Positions 7,460 through 14,551 of a stretch of DNA of 24,125 nucleotides are shown here, piece by piece. Both the position numbers and the translations under genes were made by a program. Source of the DNA: a virus; the IMG/VR virus record IMGVR_UViG_3300013138_000476, positions 1-24,125 of that record, one strand, 5' to 3'. Each line of letters begins with the position of its first letter. The first letter of the stretch is position 1. The notes below the pieces were generated by a model that was given only the letters and a program-made list of their open reading frames with translations, made no database searches and was not told the DNA's origin.

Positions 7460-9567
7460 TTGCCAGTGCCTCCCTGAACTCCTCCAGTAGCTGCACCAAC
7501 TTTGTTCGTAGTATCGCCTGTAGCCGCGCGAGTCTCATTGTTCGCCGCGCCCTGCTGTTGGCCTTTCGTAGCCGGGCTTGCCGGTTTGCCAGCACCATCG
7601 CGTGCTCCACCAGAGCCGACTGCTCCTCCACCATTCTGAGCATCTTGTATGTAACTCATTGCCAACTGGACTGCCTCAGGATTATTGACCAAAGCCTGCT
7701 CGATCTGAGTCGGGAGATGCTTGACAGCTTCATCGAGGAACGACAGAGCAAAATCCGCCGTCGGATAGCCAAACTGCTTCTTCATGTTCCAATACATACG
7801 TAGTGCACGGATCGGGTCGACCTCAGTACCCATAGTTCCATTGATAAAGTCGTTGTCGATCATTTGCCACATAGAGGCTCTATCTTGAGTGATCTCAGTC
7901 GCCTGATCTACGCTCCAAGCGAAATCATCACGGTAGTAAAACTCGCCGTTCTTGTCTTTCTCAAGGAACATATACTTCGACCAAACTTCTTCTTTGACTG
8001 TACCGTTAGGCAGTAAACTAATGAACGACCGCTCTTCGTCGCAGAACGCGAGCAAGTACTTGAAGATGAGCTCATACACACCAGCATAGGCAATATTGCG
8101 CTGAGTCAATGGAGCCGCTTGCCTCTGCTGTGACGCCATCATCTGAAGTTGTTTCGCTTTGCCGGAGCGAGCTGACGGGTCATTTTTACCCTGGTCCGTA
8201 TCAGTCACACCGACAGTGCTCTTGACGGCCTGGTACAACATCTCAGCCATCGTGATCTCTTCAGTAATATCGGCCATGACTTGTTTGACCTGAATCGCTT
8301 GACCTTCGTCAGCACTCTCAACGTTCACATAAGTAATCTCTTTGTCTTCGTCGTCAATATATGTATCCTTCAGCTTAGTTACATAAGCCTTAGACATTTG
8401 GCTCTTACGCTCAGCCTTATTCAGGAACTTATTCACTGAGTCTTGAGCCTGCAACGACAAGTCGACCTCAGAAATGCCATATATGCTTTGTGGTACCTTA
8501 CTAGCACGTTTCGGAACAAAAGGCAATTGACGAATTAGGTAGAATGGAATCTCAGTGCCAGCCGGAATAGTCTGATCAGCATCTTTAGTCTGCTCATCTT
8601 TGCTGCGATCCGAAGACGTGCCAGACCGATATGGATTGGTAATAAACTCAAGGTCATTCTCAAGAGTCTGCTTTTTGACACCAACATATGAAAACTCAGT
8701 ACCGCCACACACCGGACAGACTGCTTCAGTATTTACGACAGCATGACAGGCATTACATTCGCGCCGACGACGCATCCCCCACTCCAAGTCGTTGCACAAC
8801 ACGACCAAAGTGTCTTTTACATAGACAAAACGACCGACGTGTCTGTCTCTGTTTAGGTAATATACCTCAACAATGTTGACAATGTCAGTCACTTCAGGCG
8901 ATTTAATTTGCCGGTCATATAAGTCTGCTATCTGTGCAAGTGTCATAGTGCGAGTCTCAAATATGTACTCAAGTTTCTTATAGTTTGTTACTCCGGGCTG
9001 TGGAAATACAGTGTCAATCGGACAGTTCTCTACGACTGGCATGCCGGACCGCTCGTGAGTATTATCGAATGGATCCCAAGTCACTTTGAACCATGCCGTT
9101 GAGTCAATAAGACACGATCTCTCTGACTCGTCCTGTGTGTCCTCTGACAACATTCGGTCCATCTCTTGCCGGATCAAAGCCTCTGTAGCTTTGACCGGGA
9201 CCAAATCGCTGTGGTATCTCGGCGTCATCTTTGGCGCCGGTATTCTCGGATTGATCTTTTGCTCGACCAACTCATACGATAACTTACGCAAAGCCTTCAT
9301 TTTCTCATCTGTAGGCTTGCCTTCTTCATCCAATTGGTAGAAGTCGCCCATATAGGCGTTTCTCCACATGGTCAGATTCGTAGAATTGACCCGACTTCGT
9401 TCAAACTCCTCTTTTGCTAGCTTGAACTTACTATCCCAGAGCTTGACTAGCTTATCTTCTTCTTCTGTATTAACGTAAGACGCCTCTACAGTCTCTTGAT
9501 TTAAGTAAGTCAATACTCGAGAGTCAGATACAGTTCCTTTTGGTAACTTGCCTTGCTCGACGGCCAT
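7456..9567 (-). CDS. Portal protein with internal zinc-ribbon
   Basis: I chose ATG at 9567, which follows AAAGGAGG with a 7-base spacer, over a longer in-frame start at 9609 inside terL. The product is 703 aa, in the size range of large portal proteins. Identification rests on position directly after terL and on portal-like composition: a long helical N-terminus and an internal helical segment with a Gln/Lys-rich stretch (SGKAKQLQMMASQQRQAAPL). Unusually, residues 271-287 form a C-x2-C-x9-C-x2-C zinc-ribbon (CNACHAVVNT...CPVCGG). The C-terminal ~60 residues are low-complexity Gly/Ala/Thr. A portal forms the dodecameric DNA channel at the capsid vertex and docks the terminase. Confidence 0.78.
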   Translation of the reverse strand: MAVEQGKLPKGTVSDSRVLTYLNQETVEASYVNTEEEDKLVKLWDSKFKLAKEEFERSRVNSTNLTMWRNAYMGDFYQLDEEGKPTDEKMKALRKLSYELVEQKINPRIPAPKMTPRYHSDLVPVKATEALIRQEMDRMLSEDTQDESERSCLIDSTAWFKVTWDPFDNTHERSGMPVVENCPIDTVFPQPGVTNYKKLEYIFETRTMTLAQIADLYDRQIKSPEVTDIVNIVEVYYLNRDRHVGRFVYVKDTLVVLCNDLEWGMRRRRECNACHAVVNTEAVCPVCGGTEFSYVGVKKQTLENDLEFITNPYRSGTSSDRSKDEQTKDADQTIPAGTEIPFYLIRQLPFVPKRASKVPQSIYGISEVDLSLQAQDSVNKFLNKAERKSQMSKAYVTKLKDTYIDDEDKEITYVNVESADEGQAIQVKQVMADITEEITMAEMLYQAVKSTVGVTDTDQGKNDPSARSGKAKQLQMMASQQRQAAPLTQRNIAYAGVYELIFKYLLAFCDEERSFISLLPNGTVKEEVWSKYMFLEKDKNGEFYYRDDFAWSVDQATEITQDRASMWQMIDNDFINGTMGTEVDPIRALRMYWNMKKQFGYPTADFALSFLDEAVKHLPTQIEQALVNNPEAVQLAMSYIQDAQNGGGAVGSGGARDGAGKPASPATKGQQQGAANNETRAATGDTTNKVGAATGGVQGGTGK

Positions 9568-9581
9568 TGCATAGCCTCCTT

Positions 9582-11438
9582 TCATCCTGTAACATTCTTC
9601 GACTGCCACTCACGAGGCGCCCCATGCATGCGGATGAACTCGTCTCGCGTTGGTTTGTCTTTAAGTTGTTTATAGTCTGACCACATCTCTGGCCACCAGT
9701 CGGAGTATCTCGTGAACCTCTCGACCTTCGCCGGCGCTTTCTCAGTACCACTCAATAGCCCAATGTTCTTCTTAATACCTTGTGTGAACGCGTCCACCAT
9801 GTCGTCATTTGCAGCGAACGGGAACGTGCCCAACTCTTGTTTATAACACTGCGTATAACTCAACCCCTGCTCTTCCCATGCAAAGTCCTCAGAGCTTGAC
9901 AATAAGGCCGCGTCTTTCTCGCAAGGTATGAAGCATCTGCCGTCTCGCTGATATACTGACGCAGTCTGCGCTCGTGAGTATTTGCCGCCCTCAGGCTCAA
10001 CAGGGACAATTGACGGAAAGTCTTTCTCGTCAATCCCGAGTTTCACGCGCCACTTCTTCAGCACCTGCACGATACCAGGTCCGTTGGCCTTGTCCTCGAT
10101 ATACACCGTCTCAATCTCAGGGAAGCGTTTGATCAACGCCACTACTTTGTCGATCGTATCAGGCAGGTCCATCTGCTTTCGGACAAGATAACGTAAGTAC
10201 GAGTTTCCTTGCTTGACACCCGTCAACTCCATAGCAACAAAGTCAGATGTCAACTGGTCCTTGAACGTGGCGTCTATCGACAAATAGATTCTGTCGAACT
10301 TGACAATCTGCTCCTTGGTGCTCCAGTGCTTCTCAATCTCATAGTCTCGCCAGTCGTCAGACCGGAACAAGTTCCCGAGCTCATTCGTCGGACTGCCTTG
10401 GAACATAGCGTTATAGACATGTGCGCCCTCAGACGCAAGATATGACTCTTTGATGATCTCTGCCCAGTGTGTGTCCTTGCCCATCTCAGGGCAAATCCCT
10501 TCACCGACTCGTCTTTTCAGTGGATCCGCCCCGATATTCTCTTCGGTAGCAAGTGCCGCGTAATTGTAGTCTCCGACAATAAAGTCTTTCCGGTGTCTCC
10601 GTAGCCAGCCGATCAAGTCATTTGGCACCCATCTAGTCGCCATGACAATGCAAAGACTGCCAGGGTTGCCGAGTAGACGAGTCTCAACCGTCGACTGATA
10701 AGCCTCGATATTGCCCTCGATCATGACCTCGGATAGAGCGTCCTGCATGTTCTTGATAGGGTCGTCGATAACAACAATGTTGCCGGTTTTACCTGTTACG
10801 ACGCCTCGAATACCAGCGCAAGACATGCCGCCGTTCGTATTTACGTAGAGCTTAGTTGCCATATCGAGCAACATCGTCTCCCACTCGTCGGTCGACTGGA
10901 TGTTGTCGTGTATCTTGACTCGTCCGTGCGTCAGTTTCGGCGCAAACTCTATGAACTTGTCTCTATTACGTCTGCCGAAGCGGGCAGCGAAGTCACTGGC
11001 GTACCCCAGCGTTAGAACACCTAGCCTGGGGTACTTGATGAGGCACCAAGATTGGAACGACTCCGTTATGGTCAACGATTTACCGGTTTGCGGAGGCGCG
11101 CTCAGGAGTATTAAGCCGTAGGCCATACGATGAAAGTCAGGCCTAGACGGGTCATACGGTTTGCTTCTGTCCACTAAAGCCTTAAGCCCAGGTGTCGGAT
11201 TTGGTCCTCTCTCGAACTCTCGCTGCAAGTTCGCAGCCATGCTATAATGATACGGCGTCATTTGGTAGCCGAAGTTTACACATTGTAGGTATGCAGGGTA
11301 CGATTTTATGCATTTGCGTAGCACAAGCTCACCATTTAGGCCTTCCCAATTGATGGTATGGGTTCGAATCTCGGTAATTTCTTGTGCCGTCAACAGTTGA
11401 TAACCATACTCAGCTTGTAATTCTTGTAAGGTTATCAT
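9582..11438 (-). CDS. terL: Terminase large subunit (DNA-packaging ATPase and nuclease)
   Basis: This 618-aa protein has the full TerL layout. The N-terminal ATPase has a Walker A motif APPQTGKS (114-121), Walker B IVVIDDP (221-227) and coupling motif MATRW (266-270). The C-terminal RNase-H-fold nuclease has the expected acidic triad regions: SIDATFKD (Asp389), YIEDKANG (Glu448/Asp449) and NDDMVDAF (Asp545, Asp546, Asp549). It pumps phage DNA into the prohead through the portal and cuts the concatemer. ATG at 11438 overlaps the upstream stop as ATGA, and the portal gene follows after 14 bases. All catalytic residues appear intact. Confidence 0.96.
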   Translation of the reverse strand: MITLQELQAEYGYQLLTAQEITEIRTHTINWEGLNGELVLRKCIKSYPAYLQCVNFGYQMTPYHYSMAANLQREFERGPNPTPGLKALVDRSKPYDPSRPDFHRMAYGLILLSAPPQTGKSLTITESFQSWCLIKYPRLGVLTLGYASDFAARFGRRNRDKFIEFAPKLTHGRVKIHDNIQSTDEWETMLLDMATKLYVNTNGGMSCAGIRGVVTGKTGNIVVIDDPIKNMQDALSEVMIEGNIEAYQSTVETRLLGNPGSLCIVMATRWVPNDLIGWLRRHRKDFIVGDYNYAALATEENIGADPLKRRVGEGICPEMGKDTHWAEIIKESYLASEGAHVYNAMFQGSPTNELGNLFRSDDWRDYEIEKHWSTKEQIVKFDRIYLSIDATFKDQLTSDFVAMELTGVKQGNSYLRYLVRKQMDLPDTIDKVVALIKRFPEIETVYIEDKANGPGIVQVLKKWRVKLGIDEKDFPSIVPVEPEGGKYSRAQTASVYQRDGRCFIPCEKDAALLSSSEDFAWEEQGLSYTQCYKQELGTFPFAANDDMVDAFTQGIKKNIGLLSGTEKAPAKVERFTRYSDWWPEMWSDYKQLKDKPTRDEFIRMHGAPREWQSKNVTG

Positions 11439-11866
11439 TTGTCAGCCTCTTTCTTGGTGGCTCTGTGCTCAGCGATCAATGCCAACTCGTCGTCAGACAA
11501 TTCTTCGAACTGGCCCACACCAATGCTAATCTCTTCTTTGACCTTACCAGCTGTCCGGTCGAGGATGACGTTGAAGGTCTGAGTGTCGAACGCAGCGCGG
11601 ATCAAGTTTGATTCGACAATAAGTTCAGCTTTCATCGGAGACCGAGAAAGCCCAGCATCCTTTAAGCGCTTTTGGACGCTCGAGTAAGCTTCCTTGTAAA
11701 TCTGAGACTCAAGGGTCTCATTACCCGCTTTGTCGACTACTTCCGGAGGAAGTGCCGCATCAGATTGCAGCGATTTCGACAGTAATTGCTTCCATGCCTT
11801 CTTGGCGTACCGCTCGTCACTGAAAAGACTCTTGTGTTCTAACTCCTCACGCGCTTCTTTAGTCAT
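11435..11866 (-). CDS. terS: Probable terminase small subunit
   Basis: The 143-aa reading starts at ATG 11866 behind GGAGGTAAACTT. A longer in-frame start at 11914 would sit on the promoter -10 element and is rejected. The C-terminal half (LDRTAGKVKEEIS, then LSDDELALIAEH) resembles the C-terminal pattern of phage small terminases, and it is the gene directly before terL, coupled by ATGA. TerS proteins form rings that recognise the packaging site and stimulate TerL. A clear N-terminal helix-turn-helix is not obvious by eye. As first gene of the operon it lies downstream of the extended -10 promoter and its operator-like motif. Confidence 0.75.
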   Translation of the reverse strand: MTKEAREELEHKSLFSDERYAKKAWKQLLSKSLQSDAALPPEVVDKAGNETLESQIYKEAYSSVQKRLKDAGLSRSPMKAELIVESNLIRAAFDTQTFNVILDRTAGKVKEEISIGVGQFEELSDDELALIAEHRATKKEADK

Positions 11867-11882
11867 AAGTTTACCTCCTCTC

Positions 11883-11898
11883 CTAGAAATACCTTTCT
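11883..11898. promoter_or_regulatory. Operator-like motif over the late-promoter start site
   Basis: CTAGAAATACCTTTCT has AGAAA/TTTCT inverted half-sites and covers the predicted start of the leftward promoter. It matches 12043-12057 (CTAGAAATACTTTCT) apart from one inserted C. Two copies, one placed on a promoter, suggest a repressor or activator site. The binding protein is unknown. Confidence 0.45.
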
Positions 11899-11900
11899 CT

Positions 11901-11909
11901 ATTATATCA
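11901..11909 (-). promoter_or_regulatory. Extended -10 promoter for the packaging/virion operon
   Basis: On the minus strand the sequence reads TG-A-TATAAT, a perfect -10 hexamer (11906-11901) with the extended TGn motif (11909-11907). No good -35 is present, which fits an extended -10 promoter. The start site would fall near 11894, about 28 bases before the TerS ATG. The motif is strong, but transcription is unproven. Confidence 0.7.
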
Positions 11910-12039
11910 TACACCGAAATGATCAGTTTCCGTCACTTTTTAGGCAAAAATGCCCACGAACAATTAAGACCGATTGACCTAAGGCCTAGATTCCTTCGAT
12001 CACTGCAAACTCACTAGCCTAAATCTCAAAACGGATAGA

Positions 12040-12062
12040 TTACTAGAAATACTTTCTAGTAA
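12040..12062. repeat. Perfect 10-bp inverted repeat, second operator-like copy
   Basis: TTACTAGAAA-TAC-TTTCTAGTAA is a perfect 10-bp inverted repeat with a 3-base centre, lying about 145 bases upstream of the leftward promoter. It shares its core with 11883-11898. It could be an operator partner for looping, or a short hairpin. Confidence 0.6.
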
Positions 12063-12078
12063 AAATTTCTGGAAAATA

Positions 12079-12120
12079 TATGGGCGCGCGATCCTTATAT
12101 ACGGGCGTATGGGCGCGCGA
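12079..12120. repeat. 13-bp GC-rich direct repeat pair
   Basis: TATGGGCGCGCGA occurs at 12079-12091 and 12108-12120, 29 bases apart (start to start), with a partial ACGGGCG between. The spacing is near three helical turns, so a DNA-binding protein could contact both on one face. Confidence 0.6.
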
Positions 12121-12260
12121 GCAAGCTATTTCAAAAGGACTGCGGTCACTTTTGTGGTTTTAGTCGCACTGAGGCCTCAAAACTCTTTACTACCGATTAG
12201 GACGCGCCGGCCGAGGGGGCGATTTTCAATATATTTCAATTCACCTCTATCGTGGAAGAC

Positions 12261-12309
12261 GATCAACGATCAATTGATCGATCATCTATGATCGCGATAG
12301 CGTTCGATC
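12261..12309. repeat. GATC cluster with 14-bp palindrome
   Basis: Six GATC sites start at 12261, 12268, 12276, 12280, 12290 and 12306. CGATCAATTGATCG (12267-12280) is a perfect 14-bp palindrome. The block ends 34 bases before the first rightward gene. Such a density is compatible with methylation-sensitive control or an operator, but neither is shown. Confidence 0.55.
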
Positions 12310-12343
12310 GCTAAATACGACGCAACTGGAGGATTACTGAATC

Positions 12344-12760
12344 ATGGAAAAACTGGTTTTGATTCGCAAAGATCGCGACGTGTACCACGACGGTACGAAA
12401 CTCACCCGCGTCGATCAGTCGACGAAGGGGGCGGGGAACGAAGTCATCAAAATCGAGGGGCTGCCGAACGCGAACGGAAAGAAGTGGGTATCGCTCTCCC
12501 TGCTCGCCGAAGGTGTCAATGAATTGACGTGCACGGCTCGCGACGTCACCCGCCACGCCCAAACCCCCTCACAGAAGTACGTGCTCACCGCGGACGAGCA
12601 GCACATCGTGACCCAACTGCAAGCCCAGATCGACGCGATCGTCAACGCAGCCAAGGCTCGCTTCGTCCCCAAGCCCGACCTCAACGTCGACCCGTCCAAG
12701 ATGACCCCGGAAGAGCGCGAAGCCAAGATCGCCGAGGTCCGGAAGTACTTCGGGCTCTGA
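12344..12760 (+). CDS. Unknown 138-aa protein, GC-rich codon use, first rightward gene
   Basis: ATG at 12344 follows TGGAGG. The protein has a basic, beta-type N-terminus (LVLIRKDRDVYHDGTKLTR) and a helical C-terminus (residues about 85-138) ending MTPEEREAKIAEVRKYFGL. Codons favour C or G at the third position far more than in neighbouring genes, a trait shared only with the gene at 19582. This may reflect high expression or separate origin. It is followed by a strong hairpin at 12771-12806, so it may be expressed mainly alone. I do not recognise the family. Confidence 0.72.
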   Translation: MEKLVLIRKDRDVYHDGTKLTRVDQSTKGAGNEVIKIEGLPNANGKKWVSLSLLAEGVNELTCTARDVTRHAQTPSQKYVLTADEQHIVTQLQAQIDAIVNAAKARFVPKPDLNVDPSKMTPEEREAKIAEVRKYFGL

Positions 12761-12770
12761 GCCCAGCACC

Positions 12771-12806
12771 AAGAAAAGCCGATCATACGCTTGACCGGCT
12801 TTTCTT
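12771..12806 (+). terminator. Hairpin after the first rightward gene
   Basis: AAGAAAAGCCG (12771-12781) pairs perfectly with CGGCTTTTCTT (12796-12806) around a 14-base loop. The 3' arm is T-rich but no long T tract follows. A partial terminator or mRNA-stabilising hairpin is equally possible. Confidence 0.6.
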
Positions 12807-12812
12807 TGTCAG

Positions 12813-12838
12813 CTCCAACCATCGCAAGTAATGCCAAC
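12813..12838 (+). repeat. 26-bp intergenic box, copy 1
   Basis: CTC-x-AACCA-x-CGCAAGTA-x-TGCC-x-AC. It lies between a hairpin and the SD of the next gene and matches 13116-13141 at 22 of 26 bases. Its role is unknown. Confidence 0.55.
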
Positions 12839-12850
12839 AGGGAGGCAACC

Positions 12851-13069
12851 ATGTACAAAACTATGCACGCGGTATTACGCTTCAAAGCAGGAACACCGTT
12901 CGCCGGTTCATATATCTACAAACTAACCTCTGACAAAGGTTACCAAGTTACACCGCGATTAGAGGCTGCTATGTTATTTGCTAGTAAAACCGCAGCCGAA
13001 TCATACTTACGTTGTGCAAAATACGCATACTTCGCGAACACTCTAGAAGCAATTACTGTCGAACTCTGA
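12851..13069 (+). CDS. Unknown 72-aa protein
   Basis: The ATG at 12851 directly follows GGAGGCAACC; the longer in-frame start at 12791 lies inside the preceding hairpin and is rejected. The sequence is YKTMHAVLRFKAG at the start and ITVEL at the end, with a central helix (AESYLRCAKYAYFAN). It looks like a compact beta-alpha-beta fold of the kind common in phage early proteins. No function is recognised. It sits between two hairpins in a repeated gene-hairpin-box-SD arrangement. Confidence 0.6.
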   Translation: MYKTMHAVLRFKAGTPFAGSYIYKLTSDKGYQVTPRLEAAMLFASKTAAESYLRCAKYAYFANTLEAITVEL

Positions 13070-13075
13070 CAGACT

Positions 13076-13110
13076 GAAAATCGGATATGCTGATTGTCCG
13101 GTTTTCTTTT
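13076..13110 (+). terminator. Hairpin with T-rich tail after the 72-aa gene
   Basis: GAAAATCGGA (13076-13085) pairs with TCCGGTTTTC (13097-13106) with one G-U pair, and the tail is TTTT. It is analogous to the hairpin at 12771-12806 and is followed by the same 26-bp box. Confidence 0.6.
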
Positions 13111-13115
13111 ACTTC

Positions 13116-13141
13116 CTCGAACCAGCGCAAGTATTGCCGAC
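13116..13141 (+). repeat. 26-bp intergenic box, copy 2
   Basis: This is the second copy of the box at 12813-12838, again just after a hairpin. Downstream is a small hairpin GACGT-TTAG-ACGTC (13139-13152) before the SD of the next gene. Confidence 0.55.
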
Positions 13142-13184
13142 GTTTAGACGTCGCGAATGATGTCAACACCTAGGAGGCTACAAC

Positions 13185-13409
13185 ATGAAGAAGCCCGCGT
13201 CGAAACCACCGTATCCAGTATTATTGACTGGTGAGGTTGCAACCTACCGAGGTATTACGAACATTCAAGAAATCGAGGACGCGTTTCAAACCTGCGAAAT
13301 CGAACGCCAAATGCTGCACACGCTCGCTGACTACATGCTCGGCGACGAACAAACCATCGAAGAGGTTCACGCAATAATCGAGAAACGTATCAACGAGATA
13401 TATCGCTAA
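13185..13409 (+). CDS. Unknown 74-aa protein
   Basis: ATG at 13185 follows AGGAGGCTACAAC, a leader nearly identical to that of the next gene. The N-terminus is basic and proline-rich (MKKPASKPPYPVLLTG). The rest is acidic and helical (EIERQMLHTLADYML, EEVHAIIEKRINEIYR). No domain is recognised. It is probably co-transcribed with the 111-aa gene 18 bases downstream. Confidence 0.6.
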   Translation: MKKPASKPPYPVLLTGEVATYRGITNIQEIEDAFQTCEIERQMLHTLADYMLGDEQTIEEVHAIIEKRINEIYR

Positions 13410-13427
13410 CGCGAAGGAGGCTACAAC

Positions 13428-13763
13428 ATGAACGAACATATCAAAGCATTCAGACTCGCAATCGCAACAAACGATCATGACGCGATCAAAGCGGCGGGAA
13501 CGCTGACCTTCCTTGACGATGTCACGCAGACACAACTCGCGGATATCACCGAGGAAGCGCTGCAACCCAGCAAACAACTCATCGTCGATCTCATCGACGT
13601 GCTGCGGCGTTTTAACCTCGTCAACCAGAGCGATGTTAAAGGGTTAGCGCTCGCCACGTTCAACAAGATTGAATCGCTGGCGTGGAAAACCTACCTGCAG
13701 TTCATCCGCAAAGCATATCGCAGAGGCACGGAGCTTCAAGCTCGCAGCCTTCGGATCGAATAA
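13428..13763 (+). CDS. Unknown 111-aa helical protein
   Basis: ATG at 13428 follows AAGGAGGCTACAAC. The protein is predicted nearly all alpha-helical, with an amphipathic pattern (DVTQTQLADITEEAL, KQLIVDLIDVLRRF) and a basic C-terminus (FIRKAYRRGTELQARSLRI). It could bind nucleic acid or a host protein, but I recognise no family. It is the last clear gene before the 890-base non-coding stretch. Confidence 0.62.
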   Translation: MNEHIKAFRLAIATNDHDAIKAAGTLTFLDDVTQTQLADITEEALQPSKQLIVDLIDVLRRFNLVNQSDVKGLALATFNKIESLAWKTYLQFIRKAYRRGTELQARSLRIE

Positions 13764-13809
13764 CCGCCTGCGCTGATAGCGAAATTAACGCTAGAAGGAG
13801 GCAACGAGA

Positions 13810-13908
13810 ATGCGACTCCATACATAGACGGATCGCTCTAAGACCGTGAGCTGCTGCACTTACTAAGCCTCGAGTTTGAAATGAACAACAAAAACCGAGT
13901 TCGTCCAT
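13810..13908 (+). pseudogene. Possible decayed small gene after a good SD
   Basis: AGAAGGAGGCAACGAGA precedes ATG at 13810, but that frame stops after five codons (MRLHT). A neighbouring frame (from 13812) reads ATPYIDGSL, a TAA at 13839, then a protein-like DRELLHLLSLEFEM and stop at 13908. This pattern fits a small gene broken by a frameshift and a nonsense change, or a functional mini-leader. Support is weak. Confidence 0.25.
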
Positions 13909-14031
13909 AACGTCTGCGCCGTTCGGTGCTACGGGTCGAACAAAGTTGCTAGCCATTCGGAAGAGAGATACTTTCGGGGCATGCAGCAAGCAAGGTTATC
14001 GGCTGTCCTTGCAACAAAACTTAATACTATT

Positions 14032-14054
14032 AAGCGTTAAGCTTAGCGCTTTTG
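14032..14054 (+). terminator. Terminator-like hairpin
   Basis: AAGCGTTA-AGCT-TAGCGCTT (14032-14051) forms an 8-bp stem with one G-U pair and a tight loop, followed by a short T run. It could end transcription from the four small genes or of a small RNA from 13900-14050. Confidence 0.55.
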
Positions 14055-14080
14055 TCGGACATATATAGAATATGCTCGAC

Positions 14081-14170
14081 GAGGAGTCAGCCATTTCAGA
14101 TGCTTTTTGGTTCTTGACTCCTCATTTTCGATGAGAATGAGAGCTAAAAGTCCTCGTTCTCATCGAAAAT
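14081..14170. repeat. Two adjacent perfect hairpins
   Basis: GAGGAGTCA (14081-14089) pairs with TGACTCCTC (14115-14123). Directly abutting it, ATTTTCGATGAGAA (14124-14137) pairs with TTCTCATCGAAAAT (14157-14170), a perfect 14-bp stem with a 19-base loop. They may act as a strong terminator, a structured RNA or a replication structure. Confidence 0.65.
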
Positions 14171-14251
14171 GATCGATAGTTCTATCAATAATGAATTCAA
14201 AGTTCTTTTTTAATTTAATTTCCTCTTTTTCAATTATCCTAAAACGAACAA

Positions 14252-14317
14252 AGTTGAAGGCTTTTAGCATCATTAGAAGAGATTTTCTCAAAAATCCGGA
14301 CAGTTGAAGCCTTTTAG
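14252..14317. repeat. 16-bp direct repeat pair
   Basis: AGTTGAAGGCTTTTAG at 14252-14267 recurs at 14302-14317 with one mismatch, 50 bases apart. The pair lies just left of the AT-rich inverted-repeat block and may be an initiator-binding repeat. Confidence 0.55.
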
Positions 14318-14371
14318 GACATAAAAATCGCCATTTTACATCGAAAACGATGTGAAAAATGAGGTCTTTGG

Positions 14372-14551
14372 AATAATTTAATTTCCTTTGTTCACTAAAT
14401 ATCTCTAAGTAATGAAAATATAAAATTAAATTATTATATATAGGTATATATACATAGGTATATAGGTATATGCGTATACTATATATGGATAATTTAATTT
14501 ATATATTTCAATATCATATATAATTTAGTGAACAAACTAAATTAAATTATT
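14372..14551. repeat. AT-rich inverted-repeat block, candidate replication origin
   Basis: Arms of 29 bp at 14372-14400 and 14523-14551 are inverted copies with 27 of 29 matches; the perfect 14-bp core is TTTGTTCACTAAAT and its complement. The 122 bases between are almost all A/T. They contain TAGGTATA at 14441, 14455 and 14463, with a degenerate fourth copy at 14471, and inner AATTTAATTT-type repeats. TAATTTAATTTCCT in the left arm (14374-14387) also occurs at 14211-14224. Inverted repeats, iterons and an easily melted segment together resemble a theta-type origin; function is inferred. Confidence 0.6.

Larger units (their letters stand above)
11915..12343. promoter_or_regulatory. Gene-free divergent control region
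   Basis: No supported gene lies in this 429-base stretch between the leftward virion operon and the rightward arm. It contains the upstream part of the leftward promoter, the 10-bp inverted repeat at 12040-12062 and a 13-bp direct repeat (TATGGGCGCGCGA at 12079-12091 and 12108-12120). It also holds a GC-rich patch near 12200 and a GATC-dense block at 12261-12309. Rightward transcription should start here, but I see no convincing rightward -35/-10 pair; TTGATC at 12274 has only a poor -10 downstream. Confidence 0.6.

Noticed and set aside
12109-12291. 60-aa rightward ORF in the divergent region
   Set aside because: It has no SD, its composition is arginine/leucine random-like, and it overlaps repeats.
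13702-13989. 95-aa leftward ORF in the non-coding stretch
   Set aside because: It has no Shine-Dalgarno, overlaps a well-supported rightward gene end, and its cysteine-rich composition fits no neighbour.
13900-14020. Possible tRNA around GGGTCGAACAAAG
   Set aside because: No acceptor stem, anticodon arm or T-arm can be folded with the right spacing.
14020-14032. TAATACTAT as a T7-type promoter
   Set aside because: Only the first few bases match, and no single-subunit RNA polymerase gene is visible.
14441-14478. TAGGTATA repeats as a CRISPR-like array
   Set aside because: The repeats are 8 bases with spacings of 8-14 bases and there are no spacers or cas genes.
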